Counted from the stretch's first letter, positions 8,880 to 19,123 are shown. The stretch: 64,000 nt of DNA from Palsa-461 sp963768185 (GCA_963768185.1 CAVYGS010000004.1:744001-808000), one strand, 5' to 3'. Numbers and translations are program-made. Notes: generated by a model from the sequence alone, not told the origin.

Positions 8880-9817
8880 TCCCGGACGCTGGATCCCGAC
8901 TCGATCCCGATGCGGCCGAGCTCATCGCCCAAATCGGAGCCCTGGGAATGCCTCTGCTGTCCGATCGCGGGGTCCAGGGCGCCAGGGCATACCACGAGGC
9001 CGGCTTGGCCCGGGCAGCTACTCCTTTGCCCATCCATCACGTCGACGAAGTGACAGTCCAAGTCCAGGGCGGGGCGATCCCGGTGCGCGTCTACCAGCCG
9101 GGTCCAGGAGGCCCTCGGCCGCTCGTCGTCTACCTCCATGGTGGTGGCTGGGTCATTGGCAGCCTCGATACTTCAGAAGCGTTCTGCCGTCGACTTGCCA
9201 ATCGCGCCGACTGCGTTGTTGTGTCGGTCGGATACCGCCTTGCCCCCGAGCACCCATTCCCTGTTCCGGTGGAGGACGCGGAGGCAGCGCTGCGGTGGGC
9301 CCACGACCACGCAAGCGAGGTGGGCGCGGACGCTTCCAAGCTCGTGGTTCTTGGCGACAGCGCGGGCGCCAACCTCGCCGCGGTGGTCGCCTGCCGCGCC
9401 CGTGACGCCGGCGGGCCGCTGATCGCCCGTCAGATTCTGGCCTATCCGGTCACCGACCATCGCCTGGATCGGCCGTCCCATGCTCGCTACGGGACCTCAT
9501 GGCCGCTGACCACTGTGGAGCTGGCCTGGTTTTGGGACCTCTACCTCCCGGAGCCAGGTGAGCGAGGTCATCCTGACGCATCGCCATTGCGCGCTGACGT
9601 CACCAATTTGCCGCGAACCACCCTCATCCTTGGAGGCTTCGATCCGCTCAGAGACGAGGGTCTCGCGTACGCAAAGCACCTCGTGGCGGCGGGAGTGCCG
9701 CTGGATCTGCACCTCTACGAGGGACAGATCCACGGCTTCGCCACTTTCGACCCGTCTATCCTGCGCACCAGCACGGAGGCGCTTTCGGTGTTCGCCGGGG
9801 CCATCCGGGCGGCATGA
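8876..9817 (+). CDS. Alpha/beta hydrolase, hormone-sensitive-lipase-type esterase
   Basis: A 313-residue esterase. The oxyanion-hole motif HGGGW, the nucleophile elbow GDSAG, the acid in GGFDPLRDEG and the catalytic His in QIHGF are all present, so it should be active. ATG 8876 overlaps the monooxygenase stop by one base, though the frame stays open upstream inside that gene. Known 4-hydroxyacetophenone pathways couple such a monooxygenase to an esterase that hydrolyses the acyl ester product; the coupling here supports the same role for an unidentified ketone. Confidence 0.9.
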   Translation: MIPDAGSRLDPDAAELIAQIGALGMPLLSDRGVQGARAYHEAGLARAATPLPIHHVDEVTVQVQGGAIPVRVYQPGPGGPRPLVVYLHGGGWVIGSLDTSEAFCRRLANRADCVVVSVGYRLAPEHPFPVPVEDAEAALRWAHDHASEVGADASKLVVLGDSAGANLAAVVACRARDAGGPLIARQILAYPVTDHRLDRPSHARYGTSWPLTTVELAWFWDLYLPEPGERGHPDASPLRADVTNLPRTTLILGGFDPLRDEGLAYAKHLVAAGVPLDLHLYEGQIHGFATFDPSILRTSTEALSVFAGAIRAA

Positions 9818-10136
9818 GTGTCGAGTTCTTCGGTCTCGTAGACGGCTACTCGTGCAGTGACGCGGCGGGTGAATACATCGCCTTCTACATGGGCACCGTG
9901 CGACCAGTTTGATAGGAGCTTTGATATCGAGGTCGTCACGCGCGACTCCAAGCGCCGCCAAAGTGATCTGCCGGCCGTGGGCGATGCAGGGGGACGCCTC
10001 GCCTCGGGGCCCGTTGACCCCAGACCACCTCGCCGTGCAGCTCAAGTCATGGCGGGATGGGCTTGGTCTCGATGATGATTCTTGAGACGCACGACACGGC
10101 GACCCGGCGGGCGCTCGTGAAGCTCGCACCGCGAAG
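9814..10136 (+). other. 320-base gap with short coding-like remnants
   Basis: A 32-codon ORF (9814-9912) starts in an ATGA overlap with the esterase stop, begins MSVEFFGLVDGY and ends early. Beyond it, around 9956-10080, one frame reads VICRPWAMQGDAS, LTPDHLAVQLKSW and RDGLGLDDDS to a stop, and a second frame continues with ETHDTATRRALVKLAPRR. These look like pieces of one or two lost genes rather than random DNA. I do not recognise the family with any certainty. Confidence 0.35.
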
Positions 10137-11727
10137 GTGACGCTTGACCACGCTTCCAGCGGGGTCCCACCAGTTCGGGCGAGGCTCTATCGGGCGCAAG
10201 GCCTTTGGGACGATCGACGCGTGGCCGACGGTATCGAGGCTGCGGCCGTTCGTCGACCCGAGGCGCTCGCCGTCGCCGACAATCGACGTCGTCTCAACTA
10301 CGCGGAGTTGGCCAACTCGATCGCGCGATGCGTCGGCTCGATCCGTGCAGCGGGGGTCGTCCCTGGCGCGGCCGTCGTACTGATCTCCGGCAACGCTGTC
10401 GAGGGCGTTATCGCATATCACGCTTTGCTTCGCGTTTGGCGCGACGGGGTTTGTCCTTGACCGGCGGTGCGGAGCCGCGGAAGTGCGTGCTGCGCTCGAG
10501 GAGCTGTCGGGACCAGCCATCCTGATCGTGCCGTCTGCAGAGCACCACCGGCTCTCCATCGAAGTCCCTTTCGGCTCTGCGCTGGTGCTCGAATCCCTTG
10601 TTGGCTCGGACACGGCAGAGTGGGCAGAGCCGGACCGTGACGCCGCCGCGGTCGTTCTCTTTACCTCGGGGACGACAGATCGACCAAAGGGCACCATCCA
10701 CTCCCTCAACACCCTCACAGCGGGCGCGCGGAACATGGCGACGATCACCGGCGCTGGTCACGAAACTGTGATCTTTCTCGTGAGCCCTTTGATGAGCATC
10801 ACCGGCGTCATCCAGATGCACCTGTTCGCAGACCGGCACGCTGCTCTCGTTCTCGAGGATCGCTTCGAGGCGGCGCGGTCGCTTGAGAGGATCAACGCTG
10901 TTGGCGCGACCCTGCTCGGCGGCGCGCCAGTTGTTGCAGAGCGGCTGCTTCGTGCAGCCGAGGCGCGTCCCGACCACCGGATCGCCCTCGGCACGCTCGC
11001 GCTGGGCGGTTCGATGCTCCCGCGACCACTGCTCGAGCTGGCTACGGATGTCTTCGGTATCGCCATAGCGCGCGTGTACGGCTCCTCTGAAGCCCCATGT
11101 GCCACCGGGAGCCTCCCCGGCGACGACCGGGGGCAACGGCTCTCCGACGATGGTGCGCTCATGGCGGGCACCGAAGTCCTCGTTGGCTCCGAGAACCACC
11201 CGCAGGAAGGCATGCTCCGCGGGCCGAGTGTCTTTCTTGGCTACCTCCATCCCGAAGACACCGAGCGCGCCTTTGAGGACGGTTGGTACCGCACCGGAGA
11301 CCTGGTCGAGGTGGAGGCTGGGCGCCTCACGGTGGTCGGCCGACTCAAAGAGGTGGTGAATCGCAACGGCCTCAAGATCACACTGAGCGAGGTCGAGAAT
11401 GCGCTGTCTGGGATGTCCAATGTTCTCGAGTACGCGTGCTTCGCGCTGCCCGATCCGGACACTGGCGAGCGGCTGGTGGTCGCGATGTTGTCTGAGCCTG
11501 GGGCCGAGTTGACCCTCGATGCCGTCGTAGACCACCTTCTCGCTCGTGGCATCGCCCGCCGGAAGCTTCCCGAGCAGCTCGTGCTGTGGGACGGCCCGCT
11601 GCCCCGTACAACGTCGGGAAAGGTGGTCCGGTCCCGTTTGGTCATGGAGACACCCGGCAAGCGGGTGCACTTTGTGGAGCGCCTCCGTCCTCCCGAACGC
11701 CGAGGCCCCGATGACGATTCCGGGTGA
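10137..11727 (+). pseudogene. AMP-dependent acyl-CoA ligase, one apparent +1 frameshift
   Basis: Two overlapping frames form one adenylate-forming enzyme of ~530 residues. The first (10137-10460) carries the N-terminal fold (RRLNYAELANSIARCV, VVLISGNAVEG). The second, open from about 10436, carries LFTSGTTDRPKGTIHS, YGSSEAP, GWYRTGDLVEVE, GRLKEVVNRNGLKITLSEVE and the catalytic Lys in LPRTTSGKVVRSRL. Dropping one base near 10433 joins them as LLRFGATGFVLDRRC without loss. The start is taken as GTG 10137. The acid substrate is unknown. It begins a same-strand run with a second ligase, SDR, amidohydrolase-like protein and acyl-CoA dehydrogenase. If the extra base is real the gene is dead. Confidence 0.8.
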
Positions 11728-11944
11728 CTCTGCTGTGAGAGGACCTGACAACGATTCGCGAATTCAAGTTAGTGTCGAAATTGCCCTTCTGGAATGAGCG
11801 GAGCAGAACAGAGATGAAATTCACCACGAGCATGGTGCTCGGGGGGTCGCACCGTTGTCGTGTTGTTTTCACGTGGTCACGATCCGGATGGGTCGTGGAC
11901 ACCCCATGGCTCCGGCCCGGTCCCATCCTGGAGGGGGCGAACCG

Positions 11945-13559
11945 GTGACGACCGCGGCAGAGATCCTTCGTGGCCGCGCCGAAGACGACACCGCTGCGCT
12001 CTGGTTCGACGAACGCGTGTGGACTTATCGGCAGTTGCTCGAGGAGGCGGGCCGCTGTGCCCAGTTGTTCGAGCGCACGCGTGACCCCGACCGCCCACCG
12101 CATATCGGTGTACTACTGGACAACGTACCGTCCTACGTCTTCTGGCTCGCCGCGGGCGCTGTATCCGGAACAGTGATCGTCGGAATCAATTCGACCTACC
12201 GCGGCGACCAGCTCGGCCAGCTAATTCGCCACACCGATTGTCAGCTCCTGGTCACCGATACCGCTCACCAAATCCTGATCGACAACGTCGACACCCAGGT
12301 CACCCCTGACCGAGTGATCGTCGTCGATAGTGAGGAGTATCGGTCATCGCTCGCGCAGCAGGTGACCTCGCTTCCCACGAACCCGGTAGAGGAAGAAGAT
12401 CTCTTCTTGCTGATCTTCACCTCGGGATCGACCGGTCTCCCCAAAGCGGTGCGCTGTACCCAGGGTCGGTTTGGCCGGACTGGTGCACACGTCGCAAACA
12501 TCGCGCAGTTGAGCGAAAGTGACGTCGTGTACTCACCACTGCCCTTTTTTCACTCCAGCTCGCTCTTCACGGGTTGGGCGTCTGCCATCAACGCTGGTGT
12601 CCCCATCGCGACACGCGGACGGTTCTCGGCGTCGGGCACGCTTTCAGACGTCCACCGTTACGGGGCAACCATGCTCACCTACACCGGGAAGGTCCTTAAC
12701 TACATCCTGGCCACACCGGAGCGACCAGACGACTCCGACAACTCGTTGCGCCTGGCGATAGGGAACGAGGCGTCGAATCGGGACATCCGCGAGTTCGCCG
12801 CGCCGATTCGGTTGCACCGTACGGGACAGCTACGGTTCCACGGAAGGCATCATCATCATCCGGCGCGATCCCTCCATGCCCGCGACCGCACTCGGGATGG
12901 CCGACCCCACCGTAAAGGTGCTCGATCCCGAGACCGAGGACGAGCGTCCACCAGTCGAGTTCGGCTCCGATGGTCGGCCGAGCAACCTCGAAGAGGCGAT
13001 CGGCGAGATCGTCGAGACGCAGCCGACCAGCGGATTCGAGGGCTACTACAAGAATGAGGAAGCGACGAATCTCCGCTTCCGGAACGGTTCGTACTGGTCT
13101 GGTGACCTCGCCTATCGCGACGCCGACGGCTGGCTCTACTTTGCCGGTCGGTCCAATGAATGGCTTCGCGTCGACGGCGAAAACTTTGCCGCCGACCCCG
13201 TGGCGACGATCGTGGCCCGTTACCCCGCGGTCCGCTCTGTCGCTGTGTACGCCGTACCGGACGATCCGGTCGGGGACCGGGTCATGGTGGCGCTCGAGCT
13301 GGTTACGGGCGCACAGTTTGATCCCGCGGAATTCGACACGTTTCTTGACGAGCAACCCGATCTCGGTCTGAAGTGGCGGCCGGCCTTCGTCCGCGTCACC
13401 GAGGAGCTCCCGAAGCTGGCCAGTATGAAGATCGACAAGCAGTTGCTGCGTCGCGAGGCATGGCGCGCCGACCCCGTCTATTGGAGGCCGGGCAAGGGTG
13501 ACGGATTACGCCGGCTCGACGAAGACGACCGAACTCGACTCGACCTTCTCCTCGGCTGA
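11945..13559 (+). pseudogene. AMP-dependent acyl-CoA ligase, one apparent +1 frameshift
   Basis: A second adenylate-forming enzyme, ~537 residues when repaired. The 5' frame runs from GTG 11945 (preceded by GGAGGGGGCG) through FTSGSTGLPKAVRCT. The 3' frame runs from about 12806 to 13559 with SYWSGDLAYRD and the hinge GRSNEWLRVDGENFA. Removing one C near 12803 joins them exactly at ARFGCTVRDSYGSTEGIIII, restoring the YGSTEG motif. The final Lys is in LPKLASMKIDKQLL. This hinge and ending are typical of the FadD17/sterol-acid branch of ligases, which is only an analogy. The next SDR starts 6 bases after the stop. Confidence 0.8.
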
Positions 13560-13565
13560 GAACAC

Positions 13566-14342
13566 GTGACGGACGAGCTCGGGGGGAGGGTGGCGGTCGT
13601 CTCTGGCGCAGCCAGGGGCCAGGGACGTGCGATAGCCCTTCGGCTTGCTGCCGCAGGGGCCAGGGTCATTGGCGGCGACGTGCTCATTGAGGAGCTTGCC
13701 GCGGTGGGCGAGGAACTCGGCAACGACGGCATTGTCGGCCGCCTCGACGTCCGTGACCCGATCTCATGGCGCGCGTTGCTCGAGCAGGGCGCCGACGCGT
13801 TTGGCCGCATCGACATCCTGGTGAACAACGCTGGCGTGCTTCGTCGAGCGGGACTCGACCGGGAGACCCCGGAGGCGTTCGAGGATCTCTGGCGCGTCAA
13901 CTGTCTGGGGGCCTTCAACGGCATACAGGCGACACTTCCGCATCTGCGACAGACCGGTAGCGGCGCAATCGTGAACACGCTCTCGACCGCCGCGTTGACT
14001 GCGTGGAGCATGCACGGCGCCTACGTATCCTCGAAGTTCGCGTTGCGCGGTCTCACGAAGGTCGCGGCCCTCGAATTGGCCGCCGATGGGATTCGCGTCA
14101 ACGCCGTGCTCCCCGGCCCCATCGCCACGCCCATGGTTTTGCGCGATGATGACCCCGAGGCTCGCGATCGCCTCGGGTCGACTCCGCTGGGACGGATGGG
14201 AGAGCCGGAAGAGGTCGCCGAGGTCGTGTGCTATCTCGTCTCGGACCGAGCCTCGTTCGTCACCGGTGCCGAACTCACCGTCGACGGCGGGATGACATCG
14301 GGTACTTTGCTCTCGGCGTCGCCAACTGATGTGAAGGAGTGA
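13566..14342 (+). CDS. Short-chain dehydrogenase/reductase (SDR)
   Basis: A 258-residue classical SDR acting on an alcohol or ketone with NAD(P). The cofactor loop GAARGQG is at residues 14-20, followed by the NNAG motif, the catalytic Tyr-Lys pair in YVSSK, and the ending FVTGAELTVDGGM. GTG 13566 is the only start close to the nucleotide-binding strand and sits 6 bases after the ligase stop, so co-transcription is likely. The last ~14 residues after the family end are unremarkable. The substrate is not deducible. Confidence 0.9.
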   Translation: MTDELGGRVAVVSGAARGQGRAIALRLAAAGARVIGGDVLIEELAAVGEELGNDGIVGRLDVRDPISWRALLEQGADAFGRIDILVNNAGVLRRAGLDRETPEAFEDLWRVNCLGAFNGIQATLPHLRQTGSGAIVNTLSTAALTAWSMHGAYVSSKFALRGLTKVAALELAADGIRVNAVLPGPIATPMVLRDDDPEARDRLGSTPLGRMGEPEEVAEVVCYLVSDRASFVTGAELTVDGGMTSGTLLSASPTDVKE

Positions 14343-14349
14343 CGTTTGC

Positions 14350-15225
14350 ATGAGTTTGCAATCGCCGATTGGCATCGGCATCGTTGACACGCTGATCGGG
14401 TTTCCATCGGACCCCGAACAGCTCTACGCGACGATGCGTCGTCGGATGCTGCGTGACGAGCAGTCGAAGTCGATGACCATGCCCGCGGAGTACATGTTCC
14501 ACGACGTGCCAACTCACTCGGTCGCCGACCCTGTCGCACTCACGCTGTCGGAGATGGACCGGTTTGGCATCGAGATCGGGCTGATCAGCCTGACCGCGAC
14601 ACCGGAGTCAGCGGAGAAGGCGCTTACCGATCACCCCGATCGGTTTGTCGCCTCATTCACGATCGACCCCAACGACGGCATGGACGGAATCGGCGCATTG
14701 GTGCGAGCCCACGCACAGTGGGATGTGCGGGCGGTATCCGTATTCCCGCACGGCGTTTCCCCACAGGTGGCGATCGACGCGCCCCGGATGTACCCGGTGT
14801 ATGCCAAATGTGTCGAGCTCGGACTACCCGTGTTCCTCACCGTTGGGATCGCCGGGCCCCGGGTCCCGTCCCTCGTGCAGAAGGTCGAGCTTCTCGATCA
14901 GGTGCTCTACGACTTCCCGGAGCTTGTCATCGTGATGCGCCACGGAGCGGAGCCATGGGTTGACCTCGCTGTGAAGTTGATGATCAAGTGGCCAAATCTG
15001 CACTACTCGACCTCCGCATTCGCGCCGAAGTACTACCCGCGCGAAGTGATCGACTACGCAAACACGCGAGGTGCGGACCGATTGATCTACGGCGGGTACT
15101 TCCCGATGGGTTTGTCGCTCGACCGGATCATGGACGAGCTCCCCGCGGTGCCTCTGAAAGACGACGTTTGGCCCAAGTTCCTCCGGGACAACGCCCGGCG
15201 AGTGCTCGGGATTGGGAGCTTGTGA
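14350..15225 (+). CDS. Amidohydrolase-2-like protein lacking the metal ligands
   Basis: A 291-residue protein with the amidohydrolase-2 barrel pattern (ALTLSEMDRFGIEIGLI, RFVASFTIDPN, FLRDNARRVLGI at the end). Its active site differs from the other four paralogs here. The N-terminal metal motif is VDTLIGFP instead of DxH, the mid-barrel position reads FLTVGIAG with no His, and the C-terminal SDWPHAE/ETDFPHP block is YGGYFPMG with no Asp. It may have a different chemistry, bind without catalysis, or act as a partner. RBS AAGGAGT precedes ATG 14350. Its stop overlaps the next gene's GTG (GTGA), so it is tightly coupled to the acyl-CoA dehydrogenase. Confidence 0.8.
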   Translation: MSLQSPIGIGIVDTLIGFPSDPEQLYATMRRRMLRDEQSKSMTMPAEYMFHDVPTHSVADPVALTLSEMDRFGIEIGLISLTATPESAEKALTDHPDRFVASFTIDPNDGMDGIGALVRAHAQWDVRAVSVFPHGVSPQVAIDAPRMYPVYAKCVELGLPVFLTVGIAGPRVPSLVQKVELLDQVLYDFPELVIVMRHGAEPWVDLAVKLMIKWPNLHYSTSAFAPKYYPREVIDYANTRGADRLIYGGYFPMGLSLDRIMDELPAVPLKDDVWPKFLRDNARRVLGIGSL

Positions 15226-16436
15226 GCGCGAGCCCGATCCGGCCACCGGGCATCGACGTGGACGCGACCCCTACGGCCTTCCGGACCGCCGTGCGGGAGT
15301 GGTTCGATGAGCACGCCCCGGCCAAGGGCAGCGCCCAAGACTTCTCAGCCATTCACGTCGTGACCTCGAGGACCAAGGCGGAGTACCGGGCGCGGGAGCA
15401 CGCGGCGCTCGAAACCACACGACAGTGGCAGCAGATGCTGTTCGACGCTGGGCTCGCCGGTCGGTCGTGGCCGACGGAGTATGGCGGTGCCGGTGGCCCG
15501 GAGTGGCAGGACGATGTCGTGGTGGAGGAACAGGTGCGCTACGGCGTTTCGACAAAGATGATGGCCGTCGCGCTCGAAATGGTGCCGCCCGTCCTGTTCG
15601 CCCACGGAACCCATGAACAGCGTCTCGAGCACCTTCCGCGAGTGATCTGTGGCGAGGAAGCATGGTGCCAGCTGCTTTCGGAACCGGGAGCTGGTTCCGA
15701 TCTCGCCAGTGTCAGCACGCTTGCGACCGCGGTGGACGGCGGGTGGTCGGTCACGGGTCAGAAGGTCTGGACTTCGGGGGCCGGGAGCAGTGACCATGCG
15801 CTCCTCATTGCGCGCACCGACCGGTCGGTTCCTGGGCGCCGCGGACTTTCGTGCTTTGCCATGCCGATGGCCCAACCAGGTGTCGACGTGCGGCCCCTTC
15901 GCCAGCTGTCCGGTGCGTACCACTTCAACGAGGTGTTCCTCGACGGGGCATTTGTGTCGGAGTCCGGATTGATTGGCGAGCTCGGTGGTGGCTGGGCAGT
16001 TCTGCGCACCATGCTCCGCCACGAGCGAGCGGCTATCGGTGGTGGCACAAGTGGTCGTAGCGCAGTGCAGCTGGTCGCGCTGGTGCGCGAACTGGGTGGA
16101 GAGAACGATCCGCTCGTGCGCCAGATGACGGCTGGCGTCGTTGCTCGCGAGCGGCTGCTCGATCTCTTCCAAGCGAAGATGGCGGCCGGTGCACCGGCCC
16201 CTGCGGGAGGATCCATCGCCAAGCTTCTCTATTCGGAGCACGCGCGGCTCACCGCGAACGCCGCGCTCGAGCTTTTGGGCGTTTCGGGGATTGCCACCGC
16301 CGACGCGGCGGCGGCTCCTTGGAACGAGCGGTTCTTGTTCGCTCCGGGCCTTCGCATCGGCGGCGGCACTGACGAGATCCAGCGCAACACGATCGCCGAG
16401 TGGGGACTCGGGCTCCCGCGCGACCCCCAATCTTGA
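15222..16436 (+). CDS. Acyl-CoA dehydrogenase
   Basis: A 404-residue FAD enzyme introducing a double bond in an acyl-CoA. The substrate/FAD block reads CQLLSEPGAGSDLAS, then VTGQKVWTSGA, then the C-terminal GGGTDEIQRNTIAEWGLGLPR. The frame stays open upstream, but GTG 15222 is chosen because it overlaps the preceding stop (GTGA) and the next codons lead into the first helix FRTAVREWFDEH. It resembles the FadE6/FadE17 type of actinobacterial dehydrogenases that often act on bulky substrates. It is the last gene of the run starting at 10137. Confidence 0.9.
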   Translation: MSASPIRPPGIDVDATPTAFRTAVREWFDEHAPAKGSAQDFSAIHVVTSRTKAEYRAREHAALETTRQWQQMLFDAGLAGRSWPTEYGGAGGPEWQDDVVVEEQVRYGVSTKMMAVALEMVPPVLFAHGTHEQRLEHLPRVICGEEAWCQLLSEPGAGSDLASVSTLATAVDGGWSVTGQKVWTSGAGSSDHALLIARTDRSVPGRRGLSCFAMPMAQPGVDVRPLRQLSGAYHFNEVFLDGAFVSESGLIGELGGGWAVLRTMLRHERAAIGGGTSGRSAVQLVALVRELGGENDPLVRQMTAGVVARERLLDLFQAKMAAGAPAPAGGSIAKLLYSEHARLTANAALELLGVSGIATADAAAAPWNERFLFAPGLRIGGGTDEIQRNTIAEWGLGLPRDPQS

Positions 16437-16558
16437 CGATTGTCTTGCTTTGGGTGATGAGCTCGAGTCAGCGGAAGCTCGGTTTTCATCTTCGTCCGGC
16501 TGGCCGAAGCTGATCCGCGAGGCCGATCCATCCGGCTGACTCGAGATCCCCCCGGGGC

Positions 16559-17739
16559 TCAGTCGGGCGGCAGGCCGAGCAGTGCCAACGCGTTGGCTGC
16601 GCGATCAGGGCAACAGCCTCATTCGGAACCCCGGCGAGGGTCTCGGTGACGAAGTCGATCGGTTCCCGGGTGCCTTCAGCGTGTGGCCAGTCCGACCCGA
16701 GGAGCAACCGATCGGCCCGCACGTCAGCAAGCAGATTGGGAACGCTGTCCTCCCAAAACGGCGTCACCCACACATGCTCACCAAACACCTGGCGCGGGTG
16801 CTCCGTGAAGTACCCGGGATTGCGGTTGGCTGCGTCGTCCAAGCGGTGCAACAGGTCGGGGATCCAGGACGCGCCGTTTTCGACGCTCGCCAGTCGGAGA
16901 CCGGGGAACCGCTCGAAGATCTTGTGGCACAGAGCGGCACCGTAGAAATCGCTGACGGCCCGGCCCTTCGTGATGATCCCCCGTAAGGGGGAGCGGAACA
17001 GCGAGCTCTCACCCATGCCCGGCTCCCACATCTGCACGACTGCGTCGTAACCCTCGACGCCCGCATGCGTGGCGACGACAACGCGCGCCTCCTCAGCGAG
17101 CCCCCAGAATGCGTCGTACACAAGGTCGAATGGCGAGCGGTAACCCCCCGGGATCGGAACCGGCGCATTCCGCACATTCACGGCCACGGCCCCCGCATCG
17201 AGCACCTCCCGCAGTTCCTCCGCTGCGGCGGCTGGGTCGAGTAGTGCGATGTACGGCACGGCAAACAGTCGCCCACGGTAGCTGTAGCCCCAATCTTCTT
17301 CGAGCCACCGATTGAAGGCGTGGAAGACCTTGGAGCATGCTTCGGGATCCTGTTTCAGTGCGTCTTCGATACCGACGCCGAGCGTGGGGAACAACATCGC
17401 ACCCGCGAGTCCCTGGGCTTCCATCACCTTGAGGCGCACGTCGCGGTCCCGATATGCCGGGCTCAGCGGGTCGAGTTCCCCGAACGCTTCTCTGATCTGC
17501 TGTTGCCGCGGATTGCCGCGGTACCAGTCGTACAGCGCGCCAGGCTTGGACACCGGGTTGAACGTCGGGTTGGCGATGTAGGAGTTGATCGAGCCGCCCA
17601 CGAGCAGCCGACGCCTGCCCTCGACGTCGGCCCAACGGATACCTCGGTTCCCGAGGCCGCGGTCCTGGTGTCTCGTGAATGCGTCCTCCGCCTCGTAGTA
17701 ATGGTTGTCGAAGTCGAAGATCCAGGGATCGCCCGCCAT
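16559..17739 (-). pseudogene. Amidohydrolase-2 family protein, C-terminal frameshift
   Basis: The frame reads as an intact amidohydrolase-2 protein from MAGDPWIFDFDNHYYEAEDA (Asp-Asn-His metal motif) through VATHAGVEG and LLLGSDWPHAEG. Close to the end it departs from the family: adding one base near 16597 changes AQPTRWHC to AQANALALLGLPPD with a stop at 16559-16561, the usual ending. As written the frame runs on to 16486. The missing base affects only ~15 residues, so the enzyme might still work. It is a close sister of 21800-23021 (both have DNHYxE and DAFTRH). ATG 17739 is preferred over the ATG at 17772. Confidence 0.78.
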
Positions 17740-17813
17740 GTCGTCATTATGACAACTTGTCGACCTCATCAACGAGTGTTGACGGCAAGCCGTCCGATCC
17801 CAAGAATGCGCTC

Positions 17814-18650
17814 ATGACCCGAACACCGAAGTTGCTCGTGGATGGTCTTGTCTTCGCGGAGGGACCCCGCTGGCGCGGTGAACGGCTCTGGTTCTCGGAC
17901 ATGCATGGCGAGGCGGTTCGGACAGTTGACCTCAGTGGTCGGCTGGAGACCGTGGCTGAACTATCGGGGCGCGAACCTTCAGGGCTCGGCTTCCTCCCGG
18001 ACGGAACGCTGTTGGTCGTCTCGATGCTCGAACCCGAGCTCCTCCGAGTGGACGGAGACGACGTGACCGTCCACGCCAACCTGAGCGCCTTGGTCAGGGA
18101 CCGGTGCAATGACATGGTCGTGGATGGCCGAGGCAACGCCTACGTGGGCACGTTCCCCCCGGTTTCGGACCCACGGGGTGTGCTCCTGCTCGTCGAGCTG
18201 GATGCTTCCGCTCGGATCGTTGCCGAAGACGTCATGTTTCCGAACGGCTCTGTGATTGCTGACGGTGGGCAGAGATTGATCGTGGCCGAGTCGCTCGGGC
18301 GCCGGTTTACCGAGTTCGACATCGAAGCTGACGGCTCGCTGAGCGGTCGTCGGGTGTTCGCGGACTGCGCGCCGTATGGACCCGATGGCATCTGCATCGA
18401 CGCCGAAGGGGCGCTATGGGCGGCCATGCCGCTGGCGCACGAGTTCCAACGGATCGCACGGGGTGGCGAGATCCTCGAGCGCATCCCGATGGGCGAACGG
18501 CTTGCGATCGCTTGCACGCTCGGCGGTTCGGATCTGCGCACGCTGTTCCTGCTGACCTCGGAGGAACTCCCTGGCGAATCCATCAAGGGGACCCACGACG
18601 CCACGATTCACATCGTCGAAGTCGACATTCCTGGCACCGGATCACCATGA
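17814..18650 (+). CDS. SMP-30/gluconolactonase-like beta-propeller lactonase
   Basis: A 278-residue protein of the SMP-30/gluconolaconase/LRE-like family, which hydrolyses lactones using a divalent metal in a six-bladed propeller. Visible are the N-terminal FAEGPRW with the metal Glu, CNDMVVD (metal Asn) and GPDGICIDAEGALW (metal Asp). ATG 17814 is close to the first blade. It is divergent from the amidohydrolase (starts 74 bases apart, sharing an upstream region that includes the AT-richer ATTATGACAACTTG). A lactonase fits downstream of Baeyer-Villiger oxidation of a cyclic ketone, but that link is inference. Confidence 0.88.
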   Translation: MTRTPKLLVDGLVFAEGPRWRGERLWFSDMHGEAVRTVDLSGRLETVAELSGREPSGLGFLPDGTLLVVSMLEPELLRVDGDDVTVHANLSALVRDRCNDMVVDGRGNAYVGTFPPVSDPRGVLLLVELDASARIVAEDVMFPNGSVIADGGQRLIVAESLGRRFTEFDIEADGSLSGRRVFADCAPYGPDGICIDAEGALWAAMPLAHEFQRIARGGEILERIPMGERLAIACTLGGSDLRTLFLLTSEELPGESIKGTHDATIHIVEVDIPGTGSP

Positions 18651-18704
18651 GCCTGGTGTATCACGACGCCTCAGCTGCAACGGGCCGCGAGGGCGATGAG
18701 GGCG

Positions 18705-19123
18705 CTATTCCTCGGGACGATCGGCGATCCCATCAGTCACGATGAACTGGCATCGACGGCTCGCGATGCGCCAGCCTTGGTCGGTCCGGCGGAGCTCATC
18801 GGTGTAGATCGAACGACGCATCGCCGCAGTCGTCGCCTCGACGAAGAGCAGGTTCTGTGTTGTCCGCGCTTCATCCGGTCCGAGCATCGAGATGACCGGC
18901 GGGCCACCGAGGTGCAAGCCCCTTGGTGCTCCGCGCATCATCTGGCGGAGCCCGTCGTGCCCGTCCCAGGTGCGGCCGAACGTCTCGTAGGTCGCGTCCG
19001 TCGTGAACAGACTGACCCATGCATCGATGTCGTCCACATCGAGGGCCAGGCAATAGCACGCGCCAGCAGGTTCGTGATCGCTACGTGGTCATCAGGCGTC
19101 GGATCCGAAGGCTCATCACGCAC
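18705..19123 (-). pseudogene. SnoaL/NTF2-like protein, N-terminal frameshift
   Basis: A small cone-shaped (NTF2-like) fold protein of the kind found as isomerases, hydroxylases or dehydratases. The main frame reads DDIDAWVSLFTTDATYETFG and later FVEATTAAMRRSIYTDELRR, with GWRIASRRCQF at the end. The normal N-terminal helix (DHVAITNLLAR) sits in another frame just upstream, from GTG 19123. An indel near 19052 joins LLAR to YCLALDVDDIDAW. Taken alone, the main frame would start at 19037 without the first helix. It is convergent with the lactonase. Function is unassigned. Confidence 0.6.

Noticed and set aside
14350..15225. Treating the ligand-less amidohydrolase as a pseudogene
   Set aside because: The frame is intact, with a good RBS and coupling to the next gene, so the changes look like divergence rather than decay.
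18705..19037. NTF2-like protein as a complete gene starting at 19037
   Set aside because: The first helix of the fold is present just upstream in another frame, so the short form is probably an artefact of an indel.
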